Shown here: positions 10,650 through 24,697 of the stretch, one piece after another
Position numbering within the stretch: position 1 is the stretch's first letter
Layout: every line of letters begins with the position of its first letter
Source of the DNA: Trema orientale
Taxonomy: Eukaryota; Streptophyta; Magnoliopsida; Rosales; Cannabaceae
NCBI GenBank assembly: GCA_002914845.1
Contig: JXTC01000076.1
Span: 28,454-92,453, forward strand
Direction of reading: 5' to 3'
Length of the DNA: 64,000 nucleotides
Translations under genes and position numbers: made by a program
Notes under the pieces: model-generated
Databases searched by the model: none
Told to the model about the DNA's origin: nothing
Seen by the model: only the letters and a program-made list of their open reading frames with translations

Positions 10650-13600
10650 ATGAAAGAGAGTAGAGAAGGATTTAAGAGTGATAGACTCACAAAATCTTCG
10701 TCAGTCAGCTCTCTTCCACTCATTTTGGACATAGAGGACTTTAAGGTAATTAGACTTAAAAGTATATTATGTGCATTTTGATCTATGTCTATGTTTTGGA
10801 CGTTATTAAAAGATTACATGTCAAATAATTGAACGCCAAGATCAAATTTTTTATAAACTGTAGGGGGACTTTTCTTTCGATGCATTGTTTGGGAACTTGG
10901 TGAATGAGCTACTCCCTTCTTTCCAAGAAGAAGAAACAGATCCATCTGAAGGACATGGCAGCATCAGTGGGAGTGATAGTTTGCCAAATGGTCATGCACG
11001 AATGCCAGCAGATGCAGCAAAATCAGCACAAGGACTCTCTGGCCCTCTATTTCCTGAAGTAGATAAACTCTTATCTTTGTTCAAAGATTCTTGTAAAGAG
11101 TTGGTTGATCTTCGGAAACAGGTATCGCTTTGGGACTGCACAAAGTGGTGGATTTAGAAAGTTGTGATTGTATCTCGCTGAAATTTATATGTTTTGTTTT
11201 CGAAGATTGATGGACGACTTTACAATCTTAAGAATGAGGTCTCTTCACAAGATTCTAAGCACCGCAAAACACTCACTGAGGTTAGTTAAAGGGCATTTTA
11301 CTTTTGACTCTACTTAGAGAATATCTGAACAAAACAATGCCAATAAGAAGAAGCAGTAATTATTTGAAATGGAGTTTGTACATTTTGGATTCACATGGCC
11401 AATTTTATCAATTATTTTAGCGTTTGGTGTGGTTTGTAGGGGTGGGGTGGTCTTTTTGTTTTTGTTTTAATGGTTGGCTATTTAATTTCAAAATCATTAC
11501 TCAACTGGGTCTTATGATAAGATTCTAAGTATCGCGATTGAAGTTTCTTCTTTCAGTTTGTTAGAACTGCTTTGATACATATATATTTCATGACATGGAT
11601 TTTGACAGTTGGATAGCATGGGCATGAAAATTGAAAAAGTACTTTAAATAGTCATGTATCAGATGCCTCTTTTCTGATACTCAGTCACAAACTTGATCAC
11701 TCTAATCTAAGCATATACATTATTTATTAGCTGGAAAAAGGTGTAGATGGCTTGTTCGATAGCTTTGCAAGGTTGGATTCACGTATTTCAAGTGTTGGAC
11801 AGACAGCTGCTAAAATAGGAGATCATTTGCAGGTGAAAATTGTCTCAAGTTGATTCCTTTATCTACGTGTATACAGTGTATGCCTCGCAATGTTAGTTTC
11901 TTTTAATTTTGTGGAAATTTATGTTTCCATATCTGTGGATTTCTTGTCTCAGAGTGCAGATGCTCAGAGGGAAACTGCTAGTCAAACAATAGAATTGATA
12001 AAGGTACTTTCAATTGGTACTCAGTGGATGCACTTTATATTCCTTATTATCATTGTCTTGGAATTCAATGCTGCAGTACTTGATGGAGTTTAACGGCAGT
12101 CCGGGCGACCTAATGGAGCTTTCACCCCTATTTTCTGATGATAGCCGTGTTGCTGAGGCTGCATCAATTGCACAAAAATTACGTAAGGCAGCACTATATT
12201 CTTATAAAGCTGTTGTGATATAATTTTTCTAGAGCTCTCTCTCTTGTTACACATTGATATTTAAGTATATTACATGATCAGTGCTCGTTTTGGACCTGTT
12301 GTCTCATATTACTTTTATGCATATGCTATTTTAATCGTTTAGCGCCCCCATTTATGCAACTGATCTCTCTCTCTCTATTTAAGTATATTACACAAATGAT
12401 GCTCTTTTTGGACCTGTTGTCTCATATCACTTTTAGGCGTATGCTATTTTAATCATTTAGCATCCCCATTTATGCAACTGACCGTGTGTGTATATTACAC
12501 AATGGATGCTCTTCTTGACCTGTTGTCTCATATCACTTTAATGCATATATCACTTTACTCATTTAGTGCCCCCATTTATTCAATGGAGACTTTGCAAAGT
12601 GTAACGTGAATGGAATGGTTATTATACTATTAGAGAATAATGTAGCTAGCAAACTTTAGCAAACGTTGGGATGGCGATAATGATAAGTGATGTTCTAAAG
12701 GAATATAAAAGGTTTATGTCAAGCAATAGGTCATGTCAACAATACTATAGAATAATATTGATCGCTTTTGGTTTTTTCACGATGATGGATTCTAGGGTCT
12801 CATGGAGGGGTATTGTGATGTCAAACTGAAAAGGAGACCTTTCTCTTATCTTTGTCTGCATTGGTGTGTATATATTTTCATAATTGCAGTTGTGAAGGTT
12901 AAAATCATATAATTCTCCACTATCTGGTATCTTTAGGGCTTTGGTGGCATGGGTTGGATGAAGCTGCGTTTTATTCTGTTACTCCTAATGTTGTTTCTTT
13001 ATTGACTGGAAATTCAGCTTTAGTTTGTTTGAAAGAAGAAACAGAAGTTTTTGTGGCATTAAGCGGTGCTAGCTTAATTGTGGGTCATCTGTTGGAAAAG
13101 GAATGAGTCTTTGATGGTTGTGGAATTTCGTGGTGTTGGCTTTATTGAAGGTCGTGTGGATGGAAAGGAATGATGGTTTTTGATGGAATTCCTATGGACA
13201 AACAAGCTATATGGGAAATTAATATGCTGCTTCTTTGTGGGCTTCTACTTCCAAGGAATTTTGGGATATTTCCTTGCTTTTTATTAGTCTTTTTTAGAAG
13301 AAACAGAGACTTTATTAGAACAACTTGAAGGAGTGTATACAGATACCGGGGGACATGAAGTCCACCACAAAACAAAAATTAAAAGAGAATTAAAAACAAA
13401 AATTAAAAGAGAATTAAATTAATCTGAGTTGTAGGAATGTGTTTTAGGAATATTTTTTTTAGCTTGTTTGGGGTTATGGTGTTATTGTTTGTTCTTTGTC
13501 CATTTAAGGACTTCTCTTTCTTTTGTTCTTTCTTTTCTCTTTTCAATAAAAGGTTATGTTTCACATAAAAGAAAAACTAATTCTGTATTGATCGCTTTCA

Positions 13601-14509
13601 AACATGTGTTTTCATGATATTTTTTGCTATTCAGTGGAATATGAACAACTATTAGCTTATGTGAGGTTTTTGTTGGTCTAGGGTCATTTGCCGAGGAAGA
13701 TATTGGAAGACAAGGCATAACTGTACCATCAGTTGCAGGCAATGCAACAGCTAGCAGAGGATTGGAAGTTGCGGTTGCTAATCTTCAGGACTACTGCAAT
13801 GGTACTATTACCCTTTGGAACACTTTACTCATACTGAATTTTTAGATTTTCCTTACAATAATCCACTCACATCATTCTAAAACTGAAGAGTTATGTAAGA
13901 GACATTGCTTAAAAAAAAAAGGAAAAAAAAAAAAGAAAGATTGCAAACAGAGGAGAATAAATCCTAGATATACATATGCACGCTTACATAAATATGTAAA
14001 CGTGCACATATTCATGTTTATTATTTGCTAATGGGGATGATGCAATACAATGTGTATGCAAATAAGTATGTCAGTCTGATCATTCCCCGTTCTCTTTCAA
14101 AGTAAGAAGAAAACTTTTAGTCTACTTTATCTTGGGTAATTAGGAATCCTGGAAATGAATATTTGGAGGGAAGAGCTTTCGGTGACTACAGCATATGTTT
14201 TGAGTTGGTTTATGTTTTTGTTTTTCATCTTTTGTGCAGAACTTGAGAACAGATTACTGGCTCGGTTTGATGCTGCATCACAGAGAAGAGAATTACCTAC
14301 CATGGCAGAATGTGCTAAAATTTTATCTCAGGTAGCTAATTGTTTTTAGGCCACATAAATGATACTACCTTCAGAATTATCTCCTAACTCTGTGAAAAGT
14401 AGATCTTGATATGCTTGAGCTGGGTTTTGCTCTTCTTGGTGGCTTCCAGTAACTATAGTTTTTGTGCCTTTGTCCCAAATATTTAAGATTTTCCTTTTTG
14501 CTCATTATA

Positions 14510-14540
<31 letters not shown>

Positions 14541-17500
14541 TCCATATATATATATATACATTTATATAGGGCCATAATCCAGTAGGTATTTTTTTTTCCA
14601 CTTATCTATAGGTATTTTTTTTAGCTGTTGGATCATTATCTAACGGCTACTATGATTTGAGTAGTTGGGAAAAAAAATAATAACAATAAATACACATTAT
14701 TTAATGCTCTTTCTCTCTCTACCTTTTACCATAAAAAGACTTGTGTGATGGAAAAAAAAAATACCTACTGGATTGGTGCCCATTTATATATATATATATA
14801 TATTTTTTTTTTTTCCTGCTCCCAAACTTATCGTCAATTCTTTCCGTACAGCCCTCTTCTCTGAAACCCTTCAGGTCATCTTTTAATGCTTCTATACTCC
14901 ATAATCTTCTAATAACACTTAGCACTAAGGTCACTCCCCACCTCCAGACATATATGGAAGAATTTCTGAAACGCTCTCTCTTTCTATGGAGCAGTGGGAG
15001 GGGACAGGATAAGTCATATTTTGATGATAGTAACCAGGTGCATCAGCATTGAACTTAGCACCTTGTAAACGTCCATTTCAAGGATAAGTCAGAGATTGCT
15101 ATGAACTATATTTATACCATTTGTGGAATCTCTTCCCCTCGTATCTTCTGACCTGTTCAATTTTCTGTGCAGTTTAACAGGGGTACCAGTGCCATGCAAC
15201 ATTACGTGGCGACTCGTCCAATGTTTATTGACGTAGAAGTCATGAATGCAGATACAAGATTGGTTCTTGGTGATCATAGTTCACAGGCCACTCCTAGCAA
15301 TGTTGCTCGTGGTCTTGCGTCCTTGTACAAAGAAATCACAGGTCTTGAGAATCTTTTTAATCTTCATGCAAGGGGTTGAAAATTCTTCATATATAAGTAT
15401 ATATGTCCTAACAATTTTGTTTATCTTGCAGATATTGTACGTAAAGAGGCAGCTACAATTATGGCTGTTTTCCCGTCTCCTAATGAAGTCATGTCAATTT
15501 TAGTTCAGGTAAAGCCTGGAAATTTGCTCTTATTAGCATGGCTTTCAAATTACTGCACTATTGGTTGACACCTCCATGATTATAACTAGATTATAATGTT
15601 TCATGCAGCGAGTTTTGGAACAGAGAGTGACAGCCCTTCTGGACAAACTATTAGTGAAGCCCTCTCTTGTAAACCTACCTCCTATGGAAGAAGGTGGACT
15701 TCTTTTGGTGAGTGCAATTTGCAAGTCTGTCTGTTTCTACTATTCTTTCTTTTAACACTAAAATTTATTTCAAAATGACGAGGTATTCTTGATCTGATTG
15801 GTGTTTTACTCGAGTCTTCAGTATCTAAGAATGCTAGCAGTGGCTTACGAAAAGACTCAAGAACTTGCTAGAGATCTACGTGCTGTGGGATGTGGCGACT
15901 TGGATGTTGAGGGTAATGAATCAAGTTTAGAAATTCTTTATTCTTTTAGTGGATTTATTTTTGGATGTTTTTGTGAAACAAAAGACACTTTCTTAGGTAT
16001 TGGATGCTATTCTGATAACAAATGAAGGATAATCACATTAGACAACTTTCTTAGGTGTTGGCATTACTAGAGGGCACGTTCAGTAGACGAGATTAGTGGC
16101 AAAGTCTGAGAAGCCATGTTTTCTTGATATTTATTGGGGTATTAAATGAGTATGGCCGGTACCAAGGAACTTCTGCAATTATTTTGGTTAGTTATTGCTG
16201 TGGGATTTTTACCAGGTGGTTGAAAACTGGGATATTGTGATATATCTGCCATCCAACTTGGGTTTTTGTTTGCAGTAAAAGGATGAATAGATATTGTCAT
16301 TTTGTGCCAGAATATATATGAGTCGTTTTTTATTTATTTTTGTTTATACATGCTATACCCACTTACATGATGGGAATATTATTATTATTATTATTTTTAA
16401 GTCGTGAACATCAAAGAGTTTGCATGGGTAATACTCATGTTTGCCTTACTGAATTTTTTTAATGTTTTTCTACGTGACTGTAATTTTTATGGGATCTTAA
16501 TAAAAACTGTCTGATGTTTCAGGCCTCACAGAATCCCTGTTTTCTGCTCACAAGGACGAATATCCTGAACATGAGCAGGCCTCTCTTAGACAACTTTATC
16601 AAGCGAAGGTTTGTTCAAATGCCTGATGGAGGCTCCTGTGATGTAGCTCTATTTGAAATAATGCATAATATGTGATTGTGTTTTGTAGATGGCAGAACTG
16701 CGTGCTGAAAGCCAGCAGATTTCTGAATCAACTGGAACAATTGGGCGTTCAAAAGGAGCTTCAACAGCATCTTCCCACCAGCAAATATCTGTTACTGTTG
16801 TGACAGAGTTTGTGCGTTGGAATGAAGAAGCAATTGCCAGATGCAGTTTGTTTTCAACTCAAGTAATATTTGTTTCTTCAACATTAGATGTTACCACTGA
16901 GATTATAACATTTATTTATGATATAACTTCTTTCTATACCTTTACCATTTTGGATATACAATAAAAGTTGCAGTTTGCCCCTAAAGCTTGTTTTGGACAT
17001 CCTCAATTTTACTTGTGACATGAGAGAACTAAAAGTCAGTCGATCTTACATCAATTTGGTTGGAAAAATGGTGTGAATTTTAAGGTTTCTGATTTGAAAG
17101 GAGGTTTGTGGGTTATGGATGGCAAGAGATTAAAGATGATATGTGTACTACAGGGGTTTGTGGTCTGTAGTAGTGATGGAGCTTGCAGTTGGAGGATGGT
17201 TTTTGAGCTACAAATATCCTTTGAAAATTCCAAAGGCTTACATTAGTGGTTAATGGAGGGAAAATTTAAATTTAAAAAGAGTTTGTGGTTATAGGAATTG
17301 TGATGTAAATTAGAATAGTGAGGGTTTTATAAATCGATGAAAGGAGGCTTGAATACTTATCCTAAAAATAGCTCTTTTGTTCCTTCTGTTTTAGGAGGAA
17401 ACTATTGTTGGATTGCGTTGGGCTTGTGGGATGGGATTTTTACGCTAGTATGGGCCTTGAATCACGTATTGTGATGACAGGGAGTTGACCGTAGGGTGAA

Positions 17501-20500
17501 GAAAATGAAAGGCAAATAGAAGAGATGGAAAAAGACTTTCTAATCTCTCCAAGGCTCCTACTCCTAGGTGCCTCACCTGATAGAGAATTTGAGGCTTCTT
17601 GCCATTATAAGATAAAGGCTAATTTAACATGACAAACAAAAAGATAAAATTCATTTTAGTTTGGGTTGTGAAAGTCTGTTTCTATAATGTGGAATCTTGA
17701 ATATCAGCCCCTGAATTGGAGTATGAATTTTCAGTGAAGACTTATGTTATACTTTGTGTGTTCTTTTACAGCCTGCTACCCTTGCAACCAACGTCAAAGC
17801 AGTGTTTACTTGTCTGCTAGACCAAGTAAGTTGGTCAATTAAATTGATAGATTCACCAAGTGCTTTGTATAACACTAGCCCTCAATTCTCCCTCTCCCAT
17901 TCCCGTCTCTTGTTTTCCAGGTCAGTCAATATATAACTGAGGGGCTTGAACGGGCTAGAGACAGTCTGACCGAAGCTGCAGCTTTGAGGGAAAGATATGT
18001 GCTGGGCACTAGTGTTAGTAGAAGGGTGGCTGCTGCCGCTGCATCTGCTGTAATGACCTGATCTCGTACTTTTACATGTATTTTAAATTATGTGTACCAT
18101 TTATCTTTATGATGTGCATTTGTTTGAAGCAAATTCATAGTCTACCCAGAATTGGCTGACGTAAGATTATTGTACGGTTGGTGTGTAGGCTGAAGCTGCT
18201 GCTGCTGCTGGGGAAAGCAGCTTCAGATCTTTCATGGTTGCTGTGCAACGTTGTGGCAGCAGTGTGGCAATAGTTCAGCAAGTATGTCGGGCTGCATCTA
18301 ATTATGTTGAATTTGGCTCAAAATATGGGTGGCCTGACATTTTGAGAGATTAATTTGATCTGATCTGAACTTTCTCAACAGTACTTTGCCAATTCTATAT
18401 CTCGGCTTCTACTACCTGTGGATGGTGCACATGCTGCTTCATGTGAAGAAATGGCAACAGCCATGTCCAGTGCGGAAGGTGCTGCCTATAAAGGGCTTCA
18501 ACAATGCATCGAAACTGTCATGGCTGAGGTTAGTATTACCCCTTGGACCCGCCATTTTGATTTATATAGGAATTACCTGGCCTATGCCCTTTCTGATTCC
18601 ACCTCCTAATCATCCAAAAAAAAATTAAAATGGTTTTTTAGTTTGTTGACTGCTGCTCTATGCACAGAGTTTCTGTGTTTCTTCCTCAAATCACATATTT
18701 TTCCCTTGTGAAACCCTGTCAGGTGGAACGATTACTTTCAGCTGAACAAAAGTCAACGGATTATTGGTCACCTGATGATGGAATTGCTCCTGATCATCGG
18801 CCTACAAATGCATGCACAAGGTACAGTCAAGGAGTTCTATCCTTTTGTTTTGGAAACTGCATGGATAGTGACCAAAAATCAGAAATTGGCTCATTTCTTG
18901 ATTTCCGTAAACTGGAAAAAATATGCCATCCTCTTTCTCTTTTACTTATCATTAACTCGGTGCTTTCTCAAATGCTCGAATAATATTTTGAGTTAATGCC
19001 AAAATTTTCACTTGTTGGATAGTTGGACGATTGAGTGCCGTGATGGTTAGTGCTAATGTAACTAACATATGAGTATTTTTTTTCTGCTAAGTAATAATAT
19101 ATGGATGTATTTCTGAATCTTTAATTAAAAATAATAATAATAAAAAATTAAGAGCTTCAATGAAGAATGAACTCTCGGATTCTATTTATTGGCTTATTGT
19201 TCCAGTGCATTCTAAAACATTTTAAGGAAAAAAAAGTGAAAAGAGAAGGGGAAAAACAAAAAAGAAGCTTCTTTCATTTATAGCTCCAAAACGTTACAGT
19301 GAGCAAAATAACCAATATGATTTTGTATGTTTTTGGACATCAAATAATGTGCTCTCTTCTCTTGGCTAGAGTGGTAGCTTATCTTTCCCGTGTACTAGAA
19401 TCTGCATTCACAGCGCTTGAAGGCCTCAACAAACAAGCATTCCTTACTGAACTGGTGGGTTTTTATTTACTTTCTCTCTTGACCCTTGTTTCTGCGACTC
19501 TTTTTATCAAGGGAACGTGACTCATTGTTTGATTTTTCTGGTTGTGGTTAGTTGTATTGGTCATGTTGTGCATCTGATAGATAACTTCTTTGGTATGCAT
19601 GGTTGTATGCAACGAAGCATTCATAGATTTAGAATTTGATAACATGTGATCTTTTGTTTAAGTTTATAAACCTCGAACACTGCCTGTAGAATGCTTTCAA
19701 ATATTTCACTCTAAGCACTACATATTTAATGATCTTCTCAGCAAATCTTCAATTAAGTGTATATGTTACACCATTCATTTTCTCAAATTTATTTTATTTG
19801 TCTTTTTTGGTAGGAGTCAGGGATTTGATTGATTTCTGTTGAATTGGAGTATCTTTCACATTTGAACTAAATTTTCTGTGCAATTGCTGTTTCAGGGAAA
19901 TCGCTTGCATAAAGGGCTGCTTAATCATTGGCAGAAGTTCACTTTTAATCCCAGGTAACAGATGTGTCAAATTTTCTGGTAATTTTGTTGAAAGAGATAT
20001 GTTAATTAAGTCATTGCTTTGATCATGCTTATAGATTTGAGTTCCTTGAAATTCAAGAAATATCTTCCGGAACATTTATGGTCTTTAATCTGATAATTTG
20101 GAAACTTTGCTGGTATCTTACTGTTTTTGGTATTGGAGGTCCACTAGACTTGGTCTATCGAATCCAACATTTTCTTTTTTTCTTCTTGGAAAATAGAAGT
20201 ATTTTTTATGGTGTGTTTGTGTTTTCCACCCACCTCTTTTCCATTTTTTTCACCCAAGTTTTTTATATCCGTCTATGGAGCCTAAGTTGTCTGGCTATTT
20301 CTTATTGGTCTGATTAATATACTTGACTGTGTTTCGATTTTCAAGTGGAGGACTGCGGTTGAAGCGTGACATAACAGAGTATGGAGAATTTGTACGTAGT
20401 TTCAATGCTCCTTCCGTTGATGAAAAGTTTGAGTTGCTGGGCATGTAAGCATCCAGTTCTCCCCGTGGTTTCCTGTTTTCCTCTCTTTTCAGCTTTCCCC

Positions 20501-20977
20501 AGATTTACTGATGAATTTCTATTTCCAGCATGGCCAATGTCTTTATTGTTGCTCCTGAAAGCCTCTCAACTCTATTTGAGGGTACCCCTAGTATTCGGAA
20601 AGATGCACAAAGGTATTAATGGCGTTTTTTTCAAAACAAGTGCATGCATACACGTAGACATGAAAAACCCCCTTGATTTTTTTTTTTGGTCGGGTGTGTG
20701 TGTGTGTGTGAAAGGCTAGAGGTGTTTTACTAATGATGAAAAAGTTTTCTGGTTTTTCTCTTTTACAAAACCCTAGCGAGAATCACTTTACATCAAATTT
20801 GACTAAGAGTTTTTTTTTCCCCGCAATTTTTCAACTTTATGTTGCCTCATTGGTGGTTCCCTGTTTGTGATGAACTTTTGATTTGGCTGCCAACTCAGGT
20901 TTATTCAACTGAGAGAGGACTACAAGAGTGCAAAACTGGCTTCTAGACTAAGTTCCTTGTGGCCAAGCTCCAGTTGA
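10650..20977 (+). CDS. SEC10: Exocyst complex subunit SEC10
   Basis: Twenty-four coding exons, all with GT-AG borders, join in frame: 10650-10745, 10864-11121, 11206-11280, 11731-11832, 11953-12003, 12077-12182, 13682-13801, 14240-14331, 15173-15341, 15432-15508, 15609-15707, 15822-15912, 16523-16608, 16689-16862, 17772-17825, 17921-18049, 18189-18281, 18382-18528, 18723-18820, 19370-19454, 19896-19954, 20346-20444, 20529-20612, 20899-20977. The total is 2523 nt, or 840 residues plus stop, matching the usual plant SEC10 length. Recognised segments include '[20 protein letters not shown]' at the N-terminus, a Ser-rich loop '[20 protein letters not shown]' near the middle and a '[20 protein letters not shown]' C-terminus. 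SEC10 is a rod-like helical subunit of the octameric exocyst, which tethers secretory vesicles at the plasma membrane and pairs with SEC15 in the Sec4/Rab relay (family knowledge). No disruption was seen. A homogeneous Ala run (about residues 620-635, A-rich) is encoded across exons 16-17. This could be either of the SEC10a/b paralogues. Confidence 0.95.
12260..12583. repeat. Three imperfect tandem copies of ~110-117 bp in SEC10 intron 6
   Basis: Units start near 12260, 12378 and 12489. Each contains 'gacctgttgtctcatat', a run ending 'tttta(a/c)tc(a/g)tttag' and 'cccccatttat' or 'tccccatttat'. Their divergence shows an old triplication. Confidence 0.8.
13145..13300 (+). mobile_element. LINE fossil in SEC10 intron 6
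   Basis: A frame with stops reads 'VVWMERN' at about 13150, then '[16 protein letters not shown]' at about 13225-13270. These match the C-terminal wording of plant LINE ORF2 ('W.ERN', 'LWAS.SKEF.DI'). Only about 150 bp can be recognised. It lies in the same orientation as SEC10. The limits are approximate. Confidence 0.65.
14569..14782. mobile_element. MITE, family B, copy 1, in SEC10 intron 8
   Basis: Inverted ends: left 'ggccataatccagtaggta' followed by T8, right A10 followed by 'tacctactggattggtgcc'. TATA-rich flanks on both sides hint at TA-type target sites. It is present in the sense intron and does not disturb the exons. Related copies lie at about 25091, 25331 and 34585. Confidence 0.75.
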
Positions 20978-22160
20978 CGCAGAAGTAGTGTGCTGGTTTA
21001 GATCAAGCAGCTCATTTGATGAGGAAGCTGCCATCTCATCTGGAATCATATGATAACTGAATACCAAGCTTTGAGAACTAACAGTTTTAAGAGCTCATTT
21101 TCAGGTGGTTAATTGCTTTCCTCTTTGCCCCACAATTTTTTTCCTTAATCTCTCCTTGTTTTTCCCTTTTTATTGAGTGTATATTTGTGGAGTTACAACT
21201 AGGAATGTAATAGATTTGTAACCTTAAAAGCTTTATTTATGTACTAGGCTCTAAGGAATATTCTTTGACAATTCAGATATATGATTATCCTGGTGTGTCC
21301 TTGACTCCGTGTAAATGATTCTTTGGAGTATTAATGGAAACAATTAGGTTGAGTGGCTTATGCCTATTAAGAGTGTACTCAATTTCACAGTTTAATTCTA
21401 TGAGTATGTACCCGTTAAATAGAAAAAATTACATTATATCTGAGTCTAGTTTTGCAGAAATTCGCTTAAATTTTAAGTTACTACAATGGCTTTTGAAGAT
21501 CTGCAATAATTACAAGATGCAAAATGCAGAAACTTGAGCCGAAGAAACAAAATGGAAGGGAGAGAGAAGAAATGAAAGGATTTCATTCTTCAGAAGGCAA
21601 GATCAAGTAATGCTTCTATTTTACTAGAATTGCTGGTGATTTATGTTGCTATGGAGTTGCAAAACTACTCAAGTGAAGAAAAAGAAATTTCCAAATTATG
21701 GAAATTTGCGGATTTCTCTAATAAAACGCCAACATGATTGCGTACATGAAAATAATGTCAAAGCCATTGACTTAATAGATTCAAAATTCCTATGGAAAAT
21801 GTAGTTTACCAGTTCCAATTTTTTAAGGTTTGAAATTTGCTTCAATGAATAAAATAGCATGATCTAGTCAATCAAGTTCAGTCGTGTACCCTATTACTAG
21901 TTTGAGCATATTTCCTATGAACAAACCCTTTTTAACTTTTCAAGGACTATCAAAGGTCACTAATTAGTCTCCAATAATGAAGGCACAAAGGAAGGTCCAA
22001 AATGCAAGTGAAGGTTTATACTCTACATAGTTCATGAATCATGAATTGGAAGAAAAGGGGAAAAAAAAAGGTATAGCTAGTGATTGAGACACATGACCGT
22101 GCCCTTTATGGTGGGGTGCCTCTTATTTTGCTAGTGTGGCACACTTCCTACCTTAAAAAG

Positions 22161-22161
22161 C

Positions 22162-22199
<38 letters not shown>
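22161..22199. repeat. (CT)n microsatellite
   Basis: A nearly pure CT run with one CCC interruption. A second CT run lies at 22359-22386. Confidence 0.95.
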
Positions 22200-22202
<3 letters not shown>

Positions 22203-24674
22203 GGTTGGACAGAGAGATAATTGATGAAGAAATTTAGTGGATCTGGCTGTTAATTGATTGCCATCTTCTTTGATAGCAAAGTTACCCATCACTTACATGT
22301 CCTTGTGCCAAACCCATTATAATTCCTTTCTCCTCTCTTAGGATTGGCCAATCTACACCTCTCTCTCTCTCTCTCTCTCTCTCTCTAACAAAACAAACAT
22401 ACCCAAAGAACCAACAAATGCTAGATATTTAAAACCCCACAATGACTACTATGTCTTGTGGGGATGCCGGTATTCTATCCCGTATCTTTTCAAGTCGCTA
22501 TTGACCCATGCGGCCAAAGATCCGAGTCTTTTTCCATCTCAATTCCTAACTAGATGGACTCAAGGGCATTATTATCAAGCAAATATGTAGATATATCGTT
22601 GACCAAACCAAATGGAGGTTGAACTAGAAGTCTAGTTTTGCTATTCTCAACTACTACCAGTCTAACTACAAATGGGCTATTACATGTCACAAGACCACTA
22701 CCATGCCAAACCCGATTCAAGAAAGTACTTTATTTTTTTTTTTCTTTTCTTTTCAAAGAAAGTGCTCCACAACTCTCTATCAATATCAATTTGTTACAAA
22801 AAAAAAAAAAAAAAAAAAAAGAAAAAAAGAAGAAGAAGGGTGTGACGGCAAGTTTATGTCATGGCTAGTGGTGGTGCTGGTGGTCCAGTTCTAGTCACTA
22901 AAAATGCTTCCCCTCCTCTTCTTCTTCTTCTTCAGAATTCATTATCGTCATCAATATTAACTCCCTCTTCATTTCTCTTTATCGGCTTGAAAAGAAAGTT
23001 TCAATGCCAAGATTTGGTCCTATTTATTTGACATACATCCCGCAAAAAGAGGAGTTAAAAAAAGGAAAAAAAAAACTAATAAATAAATCTGATTTTTTTT
23101 TTCGTCCCATTCGATGAAAGCAAAATATAGATGGTTTTCATTCAAGGCTTCAAGTAATCAAGCTCTCTTTTGAAAGACAAGAACAATTAAGAGATTTTAT
23201 TTATGTAAAAGGCTACATGGTATCAAGTCGAGTTTATGGTTAATACATAGTACTTTCTAATTGCTCAAGCCTAGAAGCTAAATAATTTTATCGTTTCTTA
23301 TATTGACAATGATTTGGCTAAAGTACTATGCTATTGAATCGTAATTAATTATTATTTATTAATTAAAATGAGAAATTGAAAAATGGATTTAACTTGAAGA
23401 TGCCTTGGAAACTTATCATGCATGAGTACAAGCTTATCATAACTTGCAAAATGGGCAGCCAGACGTTTTGATTAAACTCTCTTAGTTCATATACATTCTC
23501 AATCACTTTTGGATTACTTGATTGTTCATGATGCTCATTATGTGTTATTTTTCCCCCTAATGAGAATGCCCTTATCCATCAGGTCATGATTCAAAACAGA
23601 ATAAATTCTAGGTGGGAAAAAGGGGGAAAAATTATACATAAAAAAATAACAAAAAAATTACCACAATGACAGATGTTTGTCCCTTCTTGTATTTTGGTGT
23701 GTACATATTACAAAATTGACTAAGATTAGAGCACATAACAAATGAGATAATCTATTTTAACGGGACTAGACTTGCCCATAACAACCTATTTGTCAAACAC
23801 TCAAGTTGCTTTAACCTTTAGCACTAAATTATTTGGAAAAAAAAAAAAAAGAAAAGAAAAAAGGTTTGAGCCTTTGAGGCAAAGCCAAAAAAATAGTTCG
23901 ACTTGGGCTAATTAAAATTCTAACTTGCTGCCACATCCCAAGGTATTATATTGCAGGCTCTTGGTAGATTGAGCATGCTTTGTCAGTTTTTTTTTTTGGT
24001 TCAGATTTTAATTATACGAGTCTCTCTATCAACTTTGAGTCTTTGACCACCAAAATATTCATAATTAAAAATAAAAACCATAGAATAAAAAAGAAAAAAC
24101 TTTAAATGATGACCCCACACGTTTGCAATCTACAAAGCAAAGCCTCGTGCCACCCACGTCTACCGGCCTACAGAGTTGAGTGTTTCATAGAGTACTATTT
24201 ATATTTTAATTTATTTTAATTTTTTCATAAAATTCGGTATATATTTCATTCCATATATATTCAGCAAACATCAAAGTGAATCATGCACCATCTAAATTAC
24301 CGAAGACGAGTGTTGGACACTCTCACGTGGGTCTCATGCAAGTCCCACACCGATTAACCACTGTGTTTGGATACAACAACCTATTGCAATTTATTAAAAA
24401 ATAAAAAAGAAAGATATTAAAAAAAAATTGAACGATGAAAATTGAAGACATATAGAAGATTATTATTTGAAGATAAGGTTTTTAGCTTTTGTTTTTTTAG
24501 AAATGAAATGAAATAGGAGAACATTTTTATCCTTCATTTCATTTTTAATATATTTTTTAATAAAAAGGTTTTTGCAAGAAGAGAAATAAAAATATTGTCA
24601 AGCAAGTACAAGCTCCAAAAAATTGTCTCACTAACCTTTGATCTTGGGCACGGCAAGAAATACATGACTAAGTT

Positions 24675-24697
24675 CCCCACGTGTGGGGNNNNNNNNN
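24675..24697. other. Inverted repeat with ACGT core, abutting a 9-N gap
   Basis: 'ccccacgtgtgggg' (24675-24688) is CCCCAC and GTGGGG around a 2-nt spacer and contains a CACGTG G-box-type core. Ns follow directly at 24689-24697. A strong hairpin is a plausible reason for the gap; a real G-box role is speculative because no gene is near. Confidence 0.6.

Noticed and set aside
13554-13742. Minus-strand frame over SEC10 exon 7
   Set aside because: Shadow of the SEC10 exon at 13682-13801 and its intron.
16863-17771. Extra exon or transposon in the 909-bp SEC10 intron 14
   Set aside because: The exons on both sides join in frame without it, and nothing in the intron could be recognised.
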